Origin: Oligoflexus sp.
Lineage (GTDB): Bacteria > Bdellovibrionota_B > Oligoflexia > Oligoflexales > Oligoflexaceae
Assembly (NCBI GenBank): GCA_014377445.1
Contig: JACMPP010000020.1
Coordinates: 16,988 to 80,987, forward strand
Direction: 5' to 3'
Length of the DNA: 64,000 nucleotides
The notes under the pieces: model-generated
Databases searched by the model: none
What the model saw: only the letters and a program-made list of their open reading frames with translations
Told to the model about the DNA's origin: nothing
Part shown: piece after piece, positions 8,249 through 17,335 of the stretch
How the letters are laid out: every line of letters begins with the position of its first letter
Numbering within the stretch: the stretch's first letter is position 1
Made by a program: the position numbers and the translations under genes

Positions 8249-10143
8249 GCAACCTCCTCAAAATCAGATGAAATCACGACTAGCGTTGCATCGTCAGGCA
8301 ATGGCGTGTTGTTACGGAACTCTTCCATATCCAACATGATGCGGTCGCGGAAGAGAACCGGGCTTAAATTCATGTTCTTTTGAACCGATTTCTCAAGGTT
8401 ACGCATGCCCCATTGCTTCAGATCAGGGTTGAAGCATTCGACGATACCATCGGTGTACATGACCATGCGATCGCCTGGCATGAATTCGTCTTCGGAGTTC
8501 TGATAAACAGTATCCGGATCAAAGCCGAGGGGTGCTCCGTTCTTTTTGATATCGCTTAGAATGATGTAAGGCTTAGCCTTGCGTTTCCCAGTCTTGAGAC
8601 GCACGTCTTCGAGACTCTGGGGAATGATAAGGGGGAAGGGATGCCCACCGTTACTGTAGACTATGGTGTTCGCTTTGGTATCGATGATACAAGCAAAGAA
8701 GGTCATGCAGAGTTTGCCTTTCAAACTGTCATAGAGTGCGTTATTGAGGAGACTTAAAACCATCGCGGGCGTAATGAAGTCGGACGCGGTTGTGGCTGGC
8801 AGCTTGCTACACAAGTGACCTGTCGCGTACGCAATTGCGGTTACAAGGGCAGCCGGCAGACCGTGGCCCGTGGCATCGCCGACGAGAAGCATGTGCGTGT
8901 TGGGAGCGATCACATAGTGACCCCAGAAGTCCCCTCCACACTCCGAAGCCGAGCGATAGCTGGAAGCCAGGACCATCGCACCTTCCTGAGAGAATTCCTG
9001 TGGAATGAAACTACCCTGTACTTCGTTCGCAACATTAAGTTCGTTTTCGAGACGAACCATGTCTTTTTCATGATTTAAGAGGGTCGAAAGCTGGCCAGCC
9101 ATCGCATTAACGGAATCACCAAGTTGCTTGATTTCGTCATTCCCACTGACTACGATCTTGGTATCGAATTGACCTTGAGCAATGGCTTCGGTCGCGAGGG
9201 TCACTTTTTCCAGACGGTTGATGAGAGCTTCGGCACTGAAGAAGCTAACCAAAACCGCGATCAGAAGGATAAGAGCCGCCCATTTTGCAGTCTGTAGGAT
9301 CTGATAGCGAAGCGGGGCAAAGAGAATATCCTCACGCTGCTGAAGAATGAGGGTCAAACCGGAGACCGGAAGCCGGTAGTAAGATCCTTGCCAGGCCACC
9401 TTTTTGCTGTCCAAAAAGCTGCCGAAGAAACCTGAGTTGAGTTCAAGTTTCATCATCTGATCGAAGCGTCTCAGATTTAAGACCTTGGTTAGATCCGCGG
9501 GAGGCGCTTTTCCAGCCAGGAAATCCTGCATGGATTCTGTGAGGATGACCGTTTTCATGCCGTCCTGAAGGTTCAACTGAGCGGAAAGCGGAGCCTTGTA
9601 CGCCTCGACGACGATCCAAAAGAGTTTGCCTTCAGAGACATTGATGGGAATACCTCGAGCCATGCGAAGCACGTCTTTGCGGGGGGCGATGTCGACGAAG
9701 AAGAGTCGATCCGGATTCTTCTCACGAGCCTTTTCCAACCAGGATTGTGCGAGTTCGGTGCGCTTGGGGTTTTCCTTGCTTTCATCTTTTGCATAGCTGT
9801 TTTTGAGGATCAAAACCTTCTTGTCTTCCAGGAAGACGTCGCCAGCCGTGAAATCCTTTTCAACATCGATCAGACGCTGAAGTTCTTCCATAGCCTGGGA
9901 TTCGGGCATCGGGTAGATACCTTGGAGAAGGTAGACGGTTGAGAGCGCCCAGCGTTGAATGATGCCATCCAATTCGCCGCCGATCTTCTCACTCGTTTCG
10001 ATCGATGAGCTACGGAAGCTCGACTCGAGAAGCTGCGTGAGGACTCGCGATTGCAATATACTCATTGTCACGATCGTCGCAAACGCGAGAACGAAGGTCA
10101 TGATGAAAAATTTAACTCGTAAGGAGGCTGTTAACCACTTCAT
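8245..10143 (-). CDS. Membrane SpoIIE/RsbU-type PP2C phosphatase with HAMP domain
   Basis: 632 residues. TM1 is near residues 10-30, then a periplasmic sensing region of about 250 residues, TM2 near 287-306 (AALILLIAVLVSFF), a HAMP domain at about 310-362, a short coiled-coil linker and a PP2C SpoIIE phosphatase domain from about 390 to the end. Metal-binding motifs are present: ECGGDFWG, LVGDATGHG, MYTDGI and PDDATLVV. Such enzymes usually dephosphorylate an anti-anti-sigma (STAS) protein; no STAS or anti-sigma kinase gene is in the window. It lies in an operon after the outer-membrane-like protein (14-nt gap) and is translationally coupled to the exported protein downstream. Confidence 0.9.
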   Translation of the reverse strand: MKWLTASLRVKFFIMTFVLAFATIVTMSILQSRVLTQLLESSFRSSSIETSEKIGGELDGIIQRWALSTVYLLQGIYPMPESQAMEELQRLIDVEKDFTAGDVFLEDKKVLILKNSYAKDESKENPKRTELAQSWLEKAREKNPDRLFFVDIAPRKDVLRMARGIPINVSEGKLFWIVVEAYKAPLSAQLNLQDGMKTVILTESMQDFLAGKAPPADLTKVLNLRRFDQMMKLELNSGFFGSFLDSKKVAWQGSYYRLPVSGLTLILQQREDILFAPLRYQILQTAKWAALILLIAVLVSFFSAEALINRLEKVTLATEAIAQGQFDTKIVVSGNDEIKQLGDSVNAMAGQLSTLLNHEKDMVRLENELNVANEVQGSFIPQEFSQEGAMVLASSYRSASECGGDFWGHYVIAPNTHMLLVGDATGHGLPAALVTAIAYATGHLCSKLPATTASDFITPAMVLSLLNNALYDSLKGKLCMTFFACIIDTKANTIVYSNGGHPFPLIIPQSLEDVRLKTGKRKAKPYIILSDIKKNGAPLGFDPDTVYQNSEDEFMPGDRMVMYTDGIVECFNPDLKQWGMRNLEKSVQKNMNLSPVLFRDRIMLDMEEFRNNTPLPDDATLVVISSDFEEVA

Positions 10144-10157
10144 AAAACCGTCCTAAA

Positions 10158-11765
10158 TTACCAGGTAACGGAAAAGCCAGCACCGAGATACGTCACGTTA
10201 TAAGAAGCACCACTGGTCGTCGTGCTTGTTGCCAGGTTCAGAGAAAGTTGTGGGGCAGCCTCCTTTTGCAAGGTCACCCAATCGATGTACCCAAAGGCCA
10301 CTGCACCGACGCGCAGTCCACCAAGAGTTTTGAACATGTCGTAGGACAGATCCGCTCCCGCTCTCTGGTTTGAAATCTTGGTTGGGTTCGATTTTGCCAG
10401 GACATAACCGGAAAGATGGTTGCTTGCCCATACCTTCAAACGGTAGCTCAGCGATTCCAGTTCCCAGGAGAATTCTCCGCCGAGATCGATCTGACGGGAA
10501 AGCTTGAATTCGGCGACCGTCGCAAATTCCAGGTTTTCGGAGGCATTGAGAGGGAAGTAGGCGTCCAGACTCAGTACCCCGATTTTCGGTGTCGCCTTGA
10601 AGCGCGTGGCAAAACGATCAATCGTCTGCGGTGTGCCGAGAGTGAAAGACCAGCCTGTTTCCACACGCGTCCAGGTATAAGAATAAGTTTCAACACCCTC
10701 TTTAACTCCAAGGCGGGGTGAGAATTCGACTCCGAAGGTAAAGCCGTCCAGCATGCCCTTACCAACGTCGGCAATGACTTCAATCTTTGCGGCGTGGCTG
10801 ACAACGGTCGTTCCCTTAGGGAAAGGAATACCGTAGCGGAAGGAAAAGGTGTTGGACTTCAAACCTTCCAGCACATATTTTTCAAGGATACTGTTATTGG
10901 ACTGTCCCTCACGCAAGGTGAGGAAGGCAGGATCAGGCTCTTTCTCCAAGGGGTTATAAATTTCCTGGGCCCAGAGTCTCATCTTGCTTTGACGTGGGGT
11001 ATTGACCCAATGCAATTCAAGGGGACCACCACCTTCACGATCAAAGTTCTTATTCGAGTCATCACCGACGACGGGCTGGGCGACGGCGAACAGGGTCGGG
11101 ACCCAGGTCTTCTGCTCAAGGTTATAAGCTAAAGAGAAGAGACCGATTTTGTGCGGGGGATTTATGACATTCATCATAGCGGGCTGAAGGGGGTTTAGCT
11201 GCCATTGGATATCGGTTTTATTGAACATTGCGCTCCAGCCCATGGGCATGGCGCGATAGATCTTATTGATGACATAGAACTTGGGCTCAGGATAGGCAAA
11301 GAGGAAGTCAGGGGTGAGCTGCTTCGGAAATTGAACGGATCTTAGCAGAACCGGCTCTGTCTTCTTCCCTTTGGGTTGGAAATAGATATCAAGGGCAAAA
11401 CCCTCGCTTTTCCAAGTGAAGATGAAATGCCAGGGATCGTTGGCGGGAGAGACTTCATCCAGGGATTTAACATAATCCAATGATTCACATTCGATTTTGC
11501 TAAAGACGCCTCGGCCCTGAGGTCCTTTGCCAACCAGGAAGTTTGATGAGAAATCTTCGCAGAAGTTTTCCCAGTCCTGGCCCAAACGTTCTCGGAAGGC
11601 TTTGGGGATGAACTTTTCATCTGCTCTGAAGGATAGAGTCATGCGACCCACCTTCATAGGTATCTCCTTAGCAGTCAGCGACCCGCAGAAGAACAGGGCG
11701 AAAAATATCACCAACGCCCTTCCGATTTGTCTGCTGCACCTAGTTGGGATGCTGTACTTCAGCAT
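10158..11765 (-). CDS. Predicted outer-membrane beta-barrel protein, first gene of the SpoIIE phosphatase operon
   Basis: About 535 residues from the ATG at 11765. I prefer this start to the upstream one at 11849 because GGGGG lies 5 nt before it and the protein then begins with a short basic region and a signal peptide (ALVIFFALFFCGSLTAKE). The middle is a soluble region without recognised domain. The last 250 residues alternate hydrophobic and polar residues and end in aromatic Trp (FSVTW), the usual C-terminal mark of outer-membrane barrels. Co-transcription with a membrane phosphatase and another exported protein suggests an envelope-monitoring unit. Confidence 0.65.
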   Translation of the reverse strand: MLKYSIPTRCSRQIGRALVIFFALFFCGSLTAKEIPMKVGRMTLSFRADEKFIPKAFRERLGQDWENFCEDFSSNFLVGKGPQGRGVFSKIECESLDYVKSLDEVSPANDPWHFIFTWKSEGFALDIYFQPKGKKTEPVLLRSVQFPKQLTPDFLFAYPEPKFYVINKIYRAMPMGWSAMFNKTDIQWQLNPLQPAMMNVINPPHKIGLFSLAYNLEQKTWVPTLFAVAQPVVGDDSNKNFDREGGGPLELHWVNTPRQSKMRLWAQEIYNPLEKEPDPAFLTLREGQSNNSILEKYVLEGLKSNTFSFRYGIPFPKGTTVVSHAAKIEVIADVGKGMLDGFTFGVEFSPRLGVKEGVETYSYTWTRVETGWSFTLGTPQTIDRFATRFKATPKIGVLSLDAYFPLNASENLEFATVAEFKLSRQIDLGGEFSWELESLSYRLKVWASNHLSGYVLAKSNPTKISNQRAGADLSYDMFKTLGGLRVGAVAFGYIDWVTLQKEAAPQLSLNLATSTTTSGASYNVTYLGAGFSVTW

Positions 11766-11900
11766 TAGTCCCCCGACTTTGTCAAGGTTTGCATCGTCTG
11801 CCTGATTCCGAAGCCTTTGAATTGCAAAGGTTTCTAATTCAAATATCATGAAAAATCAAATGAAGGTGTTCCCATTGAACACTTTCATATTTAGTTATCG

Positions 11901-11926
11901 GTGACTTATAAGTTTTTATGAGTCAC
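11901..11926. promoter_or_regulatory. 26-bp dyad between divergent genes, candidate operator
   Basis: GTGACTTATAAGT facing TTTTATGAGTCAC: the halves match at 11 of 13 positions as an inverted repeat, with perfect GTGACT/AGTCAC outer arms. It lies between the phosphatase operon (starting 11765, minus) and the FecR-domain gene (starting 11999, plus) and could serve both. Confidence 0.45.
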
Positions 11927-11998
11927 GACTTAATTTTTCTCATTCCGTGCCGAAGCGAACAATGAATACCTCTGGCGTTTTAGACAAGGTGTAGACCA

Positions 11999-13600
11999 AT
12001 GTCGAAAAGATGGAAAATTTTCTGGATCGTATGGCTGGCATGTTTAGCGCCAGTTCTATACAGCTTACTGCATGAAGGCGAATCCCACCTTGCGGGCGGT
12101 AAAGCTATCGCCCGTGTGGAAAAGATTGAAGGCAACGTCACCGTCCGATCTGAAAGCCAAATGATCTGGCAAAAGGCTGTGCCTAACCAAGAACTCTATA
12201 ATAACGATTTAATATCGACCGAGAATAAAAGTACCGTAAACATCGTCTTTGACGGTGGTCGCAAGCTTCAACTCAGCCCAGGTTCGGTCGTTAAACTCGG
12301 TTTGCCATCCCCTTTATCGAAAGATCATGAGGTTTCCGTCTTGAAAGGCCGCTTGGTCGTCAAAGCCGAAGAACCCAAAGCTGATGAAAAACCAGGCAGC
12401 AAAGGCGCAAAAGACGCCGAGGAGGATCCACGACTCATCCTCAAGACTACCACTGAGAAGATCATAACCACACCCTCGAAACCTCAAACGGTTGATGTTT
12501 CCCCAAAAGTTGCTGATAAAACTGTGGCTGAAGCGGTAACGTCTCTCGAAGCCCTTAAGAAATTGAATCTCGGCGACAGCATGAAGCTCTCAGCACTGAC
12601 GCCCCTAAAAGAGATCTGCCCCCCCCCCCCAGCACCCGTGCCGCTTGAACCTGAGCCCCTTGCTGATAAAGAGGCAGAAAAAGCCACTGTTCCCAGTTTT
12701 GATGCGGGTCTACTCCCCCAGATTCAACCCCTGAGTGGTGAGTTCTGGACTGCAGAGCCGATGAAAAAAGTCACTGACCAGGCGCTTCGTCTGGATATCG
12801 ATCTTCCGGTGAAGATGCCCAAAGACCTGAAGGATAAGTGGAAGGGTATAGTCAATATCTCAGGACCCAACGGTCATATCCGCATCGACGGTAAAGTCGC
12901 AGGGGGGCGCAAGAAGCTTAGCATTACGCTCAAAGACCTTTTAGCGGCTCAAGTCATCAAAGATATCAATCAGGCGTCCTTCGCCGTAAATGCCGGCTAT
13001 TCCGTGGAATCGCCGGCATTCAACGATGCGATCGAACACAGCTCACCGACGACCGGTGTCTACAGCCTCAGAAGCCTCGCTGAAGGTGAAGGTATTATGA
13101 TCGGCTTTAACAAGCTCCAATCTCAAACCACGTCCGCTCCCTGGTACTTCGTCACTCCCAATGCGAACAAACGCATTTGGATCGGTGTGACCGAAGCCGA
13201 AGACCGCAGAAAACTTTTCGGCGTCGTCCAAGGCAACAATGGTGAAGTCGCAAGAACCGATTGGCCTGGAATTCCAGCTCAAGGTGCATTTATTGTAAGA
13301 AAAGACAAAATCGTCGGCATCGTGGTCGCCAAAGATCTGAACGAAGGGGAGTGGGATAAAATCCGCAAACTCTTCAACGCCGATCTGATCTTCCGAGGCT
13401 CATCACAGTCTTATATCAGCCGCGCGGGCTTCGACGTGAACGAAACCAACGAGAGAACCGTCTTCGCTCTAAACCGCGGTGAGTTTGTGGAAATCGATGT
13501 TTCCCTCCTTCGCACCCGCCCATCCACAATGCGCTTCGTCCAAGGCCTTTCGACCTTCCTCTTCCGTGAGCAACCCCAGATCCTAAGCGTCGCTCGCTAG
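11999..13600 (+). CDS. FecR-domain membrane-anchored protein with proline run and 12-C tract
   Basis: 533 residues. A single N-terminal membrane anchor (about 5-24, FWIVWLACLAPVLYSLL) is followed by a FecR-like domain at about 38-122 (ARVEKIEGNVTVRS, NDLISTENKSTVNIVF, LSPGSVVKLG), then a Lys/Glu-rich linker, a four-proline segment and a long unrecognised C-terminal region. Here the FecR domain probably senses or binds in the periplasm; no sigma factor or TonB receptor is nearby, so it is not a classic iron-uptake regulator. The codons for Cys-Pro-Pro-Pro-Pro contain twelve consecutive C (12619-12630), where slippage would switch the frame. Confidence 0.75.
   Translation: MSKRWKIFWIVWLACLAPVLYSLLHEGESHLAGGKAIARVEKIEGNVTVRSESQMIWQKAVPNQELYNNDLISTENKSTVNIVFDGGRKLQLSPGSVVKLGLPSPLSKDHEVSVLKGRLVVKAEEPKADEKPGSKGAKDAEEDPRLILKTTTEKIITTPSKPQTVDVSPKVADKTVAEAVTSLEALKKLNLGDSMKLSALTPLKEICPPPPAPVPLEPEPLADKEAEKATVPSFDAGLLPQIQPLSGEFWTAEPMKKVTDQALRLDIDLPVKMPKDLKDKWKGIVNISGPNGHIRIDGKVAGGRKKLSITLKDLLAAQVIKDINQASFAVNAGYSVESPAFNDAIEHSSPTTGVYSLRSLAEGEGIMIGFNKLQSQTTSAPWYFVTPNANKRIWIGVTEAEDRRKLFGVVQGNNGEVARTDWPGIPAQGAFIVRKDKIVGIVVAKDLNEGEWDKIRKLFNADLIFRGSSQSYISRAGFDVNETNERTVFALNRGEFVEIDVSLLRTRPSTMRFVQGLSTFLFREQPQILSVAR
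12619..12630 (+). repeat. Homopolymer of 12 C inside the FecR-domain gene
   Basis: Twelve C in a row within the coding frame. With 12 the frame is open to the end; gain or loss of one base would truncate the protein after about 210 residues. Candidate phase-variation tract. Confidence 0.7.
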
Positions 13601-13621
13601 GAACGCCTGGAACCGATACTG

Positions 13622-13665
13622 AAAAAGCAAAAGATCATAGCCTCGGCCATGATCTTTTGCTTTTT
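13622..13665. terminator. Bidirectional terminator between convergent genes
   Basis: Perfect 17-bp stem (13622-13638 with 13649-13665, 10-nt loop) with A5 on one side and T5 on the other, so it can stop the FecR-domain transcript on the plus strand and the kinase operon on the minus strand. Confidence 0.92.
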
Positions 13666-13683
13666 GCTCCCAGTCTCTCAGGA

Positions 13684-16416
13684 TCAAGCCGCCGTCACTC
13701 CAAAGAGAGACGCCGGAAACTCGACTATGAAGCGGAAAGGGACATATCGGGGAAGACTCCCCTCATCATAGCTATTTCTAGCTTCCATGCGGATCGTCCC
13801 ACCCAAACGCTCTATCTCGTGCTTTACAGCGTCCATGCCTATGCCCCGGCCTGAGAGCTGACTTAACTCCTTGGCCGTGGACACGCCTGACGAGAAGATC
13901 AATGAGAGCTTCTCGCTGAGAGCGAGTTCGGAGGGAGCTGCCGTCTTTTGCACAAGCGCCTCAATATCGATGCCCCGACCATCGTCTTCAATCACAATCT
14001 GGAGCCTGTTCGTGGCCCAGCTCGCATGAACACTGATCCGACCCGATCTATCTTTACCGACCTCAATCCGGGCGCGCGGCGCCTCGATTCCGTGATCGAT
14101 TGAATTCCTCAGGATGTGTCCGAGCGCATTGAGGAGCCCGGTTTGAAAAGAAGGCGTCAGCCAAAGGCCTTCGGGATATTGCAGGTCCAGCAGAGGCTGC
14201 GCTTTGCCTAGCTCGTCGGCGATCCGCAGAAGATCAGACTCAAGCTCCTGCCAGTGTTCGGCGAAGGAGCTGCTCAGGCGATTTTTAAGCAGCTTTTTGA
14301 CATAATTGGTATGGATCGGATGGCCATCAATCCAGTTCTGAAGGAGGACAATATCCTCAGAAGCAAAGAGCAGTCGATCCTTCTGATGGTCACTCACGCC
14401 CCAGTAACGATCATGAAAGGAAATAATAAGTTCGATATCGGCGGCCAAAGTTGTCAGCCCGATATCAAGGACGACGGAGAAATCAGCTTCCGCCTCACCA
14501 TGCGTCTCCCGAAGATCGACGATGTTCTGTTCAAAGCCATGAACGTCCTTCGCGAGCTGAACAAAACCGATCTGACGACTATTGCCTTTGAGGGTGTGAA
14601 GAAGGGTGAGGATCAGGCGAATATAGGATTGGTCGTCACTCGACATATTCATGGCCCAGACGCTCTGAATCGTACTGAGAGTTTCCTGAGCCTGGTCTAT
14701 AAAGCTACAATAGCGGTAGTTCTTGGCCTTGGCCAGAGCGCTGATGAGCACCATCTCCTGTTCCTGATGGAGAGTTTGCTGGAGCAAATCCCTCAGCTCC
14801 GTCGTATCGCGGACGATGATCAACATTTCTTCCACGATGCCGTCTTTTAGAATGGGGTGCCATTGAAAGGTCAGGACCCTGTGATCGTGCGTTTCCAGCT
14901 CGGTGAAGAGATGCTCGCTGTTGATTTCCCAGCTAATGGCATCTTCACCGATAATCGTCAGCAACACGGAAACGGCCATATCCAGGCTGCTACGTTCAAT
15001 CGTTGTGTTGGAGACCAAAAGGTCAGAGAGTTTATACCGCATCGCATCGGGAAATATTTCGTTCACGTATTTGGAACAATGCCCCTGAATGCGCAGGCTT
15101 TTGCCGATGGTAAAGAGACCTTCCGGAACATTATCCATAATGTTCCGGATCTGAAGCGTCTGCAATTCGACTTCATGCTGAAGATGTTCCGTCAGATGCT
15201 CCGCCCGTTCAAAGGCCTTGGCAAAACGTTTCGCCAGGATCTGACTTTGCAGAAAGATGAAGATCGCCCCACCAAAGTGCGAAATATAGGATGCGCTTCC
15301 GGATCGAGACTGCACAACATCGATAACACCCGCGATAAGCGGAATAAAGGCACTCGCGAGCATGTAGCCCGCTCCGTCCTCTTTGAGGCGAACGGCCGCA
15401 AAGGTGATGTAGACCATACAAAGAATATGAATCAGAACGTTGGCCTGAAAGTAGCCCACCCCCTTCGTGAAGAATACGGGCTCACAGAAGACCACGGTCA
15501 TGAGCAGGATAGCGCTAAAGGTATGAAGCAAGACGTAGAGGGGTTTGGGTAAACGAGCAAGGGTAAAAGTGTGATGGAGAAAAGCCAGAAATGCCAGGCT
15601 TACCAGCGTCATCGAACCATACTCGACGCGCGTCACCCATCGGAAAAAGACTTCGCTGTCCACATTGTCGACAAAATAGGAAAGGAGATTCTCAATGCCT
15701 ATCAATCGCAAAAGAATGGCGAGACAGGTCAACGCGAGAAAGAAAGCCGGCAAATCACTGCGGCGGCGCGCAAAGAGCATAAAGATGTAGAGCATGATGA
15801 TGAGCATGGAACCGGCGATTGCAAAGTTCAAACCCGCCATGATATTGGCTTGAGTCCGCAACACGCCGATCTTCGAGATCTTCGGTGCCGTCCAAAAGCC
15901 GCCGTAGGTGCGATGAAAGTTCGAGACGTTCATGACGAGGACCCATTGATCGCCTTCCTGCACCTGAAAATCGAGGACGTAACGCTTGAGAAATGGAATT
16001 TCAGATGCCGCATCGATTCCGAGGCGACCGATGGCGAGACGCAGCATTCTGTGCGGATTGCCTTTGGGGACGAGGTAAGCTTCAAAAGCGCTTGTCACAA
16101 AATCAAAGGCGATTTCATGCGAGCCCGGAGTGAGTGAGGGCAATTCCCGCCAATAGCTGGCATAACCGATGCCTGAGGCTAGCTCAGGGGCATTATCCTG
16201 CCGCCAGGTGACAACGCTGCTCGAATGTCCGCCCGACGGCATGACAGCTCTTTTTGCAGTCTCTTCGCTGATGAATTGATGGGGCCACATATGGGCTTCG
16301 GAGAGTTCGATGATCCTCTGCTTATCCTCCCGATCGGCGTTAGACGCATCCACTCCGGCCCAAGCAGGTTTGGCCGAAAGCAGGAGTGTGAACGTCAAGA
16401 GAAGGATTCGAAGCAT
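13684..16416 (-). CDS. CheA-like sensor kinase with 7TM-DISM input
   Basis: 910 residues. Order: signal peptide (1-20); extracytoplasmic 7TMR-DISM-type domain (about 40-180); seven predicted membrane helices (about 190-390); coiled coil and PAS-like region (about 400-560); HPt domain with LLHTLKGNSRQIGF (phosphorylatable His); CheA-type ATPase with N-box LGHILRNSIDHGIE, G1 box DDGRGID and G2 box LSGRGIGMDAV. There is no CheW-like P5 domain or receiver, so it is not a chemotaxis CheA. It probably autophosphorylates its HPt and passes phosphate to a separate receiver; candidates include the regulator at 7032-7424. It is the last gene of the tsaD-rsmA operon, 27 nt after rsmA. Confidence 0.85.
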   Translation of the reverse strand: MLRILLLTFTLLLSAKPAWAGVDASNADREDKQRIIELSEAHMWPHQFISEETAKRAVMPSGGHSSSVVTWRQDNAPELASGIGYASYWRELPSLTPGSHEIAFDFVTSAFEAYLVPKGNPHRMLRLAIGRLGIDAASEIPFLKRYVLDFQVQEGDQWVLVMNVSNFHRTYGGFWTAPKISKIGVLRTQANIMAGLNFAIAGSMLIIMLYIFMLFARRRSDLPAFFLALTCLAILLRLIGIENLLSYFVDNVDSEVFFRWVTRVEYGSMTLVSLAFLAFLHHTFTLARLPKPLYVLLHTFSAILLMTVVFCEPVFFTKGVGYFQANVLIHILCMVYITFAAVRLKEDGAGYMLASAFIPLIAGVIDVVQSRSGSASYISHFGGAIFIFLQSQILAKRFAKAFERAEHLTEHLQHEVELQTLQIRNIMDNVPEGLFTIGKSLRIQGHCSKYVNEIFPDAMRYKLSDLLVSNTTIERSSLDMAVSVLLTIIGEDAISWEINSEHLFTELETHDHRVLTFQWHPILKDGIVEEMLIIVRDTTELRDLLQQTLHQEQEMVLISALAKAKNYRYCSFIDQAQETLSTIQSVWAMNMSSDDQSYIRLILTLLHTLKGNSRQIGFVQLAKDVHGFEQNIVDLRETHGEAEADFSVVLDIGLTTLAADIELIISFHDRYWGVSDHQKDRLLFASEDIVLLQNWIDGHPIHTNYVKKLLKNRLSSSFAEHWQELESDLLRIADELGKAQPLLDLQYPEGLWLTPSFQTGLLNALGHILRNSIDHGIEAPRARIEVGKDRSGRISVHASWATNRLQIVIEDDGRGIDIEALVQKTAAPSELALSEKLSLIFSSGVSTAKELSQLSGRGIGMDAVKHEIERLGGTIRMEARNSYDEGSLPRYVPFRFIVEFPASLFGVTAA

Positions 16417-16443
16417 GAAGGGGACATTCTCCGTTTTGGAGGA

Positions 16444-17262
16444 TTATTTTTCGTTATAAATCCAGCGAGTGAGCTCCAGATACTCGTCGGGACGAATGGC
16501 ATCCGGTCGTCGATTGAGATCGATGGGACAGTTATCCAAACGATCGTCCATCACAAACTGTTTCAGCGGGTTTCTCAGCTTTTTGCGTCTCTGCGCGAAA
16601 CAGGCTCGACATACTTTTTCCACTTTGCGGAGCATTTCGTCCGAGAGGATGTCAGCGCGAGGCTTCAAAGTGATGATCGCACTGTCTACTTTGGGAACAG
16701 GCGTAAAGCAGGCCCGTTCAACCTTACAATCTATAGTAACCTGAGAGCGGAGCTGGGTATAGACCGAGAGACTGCCGTAATCCTTAGTCCCAGCAACACC
16801 TGCCAGTCTTTGCGCAAATTCAAGCTGCACCAAAAGCTTCACGCCTTTCACATGCTGCAGGTAGGGGAGAAGCCACAAGACGATCGGCGAAGAGATCGCA
16901 TAGGGAATATTACCTACAATCGCAGTGGGTTCTTTGGAACTGCGGAGCCAGCTGCCCAGATCGAAACGAAGAACGTCTTCGTTTATGATCTGAAATTGTC
17001 CTGGATATTCAGCGGCTCCCACCTTGAAGTAATCGGTGAGCTTTTCGACAAACCTATCGTCTTTCTCAACTGCTGTCAGCTTCCAGGGTTTAGCCATCAG
17101 TGCGCGCGTGAGAATCCCTCCGCCCGGGCCAATTTCGAGAACGCGGCTGATGCCCCATTCCTCGATTCCTTCGGCAACCTTAATCACCGGCCAGTCCGTG
17201 CGAAGAAAGACCTGGCTCAACGATTTCTTTTGGCGAGGATTACTATCCCGATCGTAACTCAT
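16444..17262 (-). CDS. rsmA: 16S rRNA (adenine1518-N6/adenine1519-N6)-dimethyltransferase
   Basis: Dimethylates two adjacent adenines in helix 45 of 16S rRNA during small-subunit maturation, using S-adenosylmethionine. 272 residues, normal for KsgA. Seen: N-terminal QKKSLSQVFL, SAM-binding VLEIGPGGGILT, acidic VEKDDRF, NEDVLRFD, and catalytic motif GNIPYAISSP (family N(L/I)PY). The C-terminal RRKKLRNPL segment matches the small helical domain. It lies 73 nt after tsaD on the same strand and 27 nt before the kinase. Confidence 0.96.
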   Translation of the reverse strand: MSYDRDSNPRQKKSLSQVFLRTDWPVIKVAEGIEEWGISRVLEIGPGGGILTRALMAKPWKLTAVEKDDRFVEKLTDYFKVGAAEYPGQFQIINEDVLRFDLGSWLRSSKEPTAIVGNIPYAISSPIVLWLLPYLQHVKGVKLLVQLEFAQRLAGVAGTKDYGSLSVYTQLRSQVTIDCKVERACFTPVPKVDSAIITLKPRADILSDEMLRKVEKVCRACFAQRRKKLRNPLKQFVMDDRLDNCPIDLNRRPDAIRPDEYLELTRWIYNEK

Positions 17263-17335
17263 ATCGAAACGCTCCAGATGGACAGGGAGAATTGGAAAAA
17301 AAGACTCAACGAAAGCTTAAAGGCTGGCAATTCAT

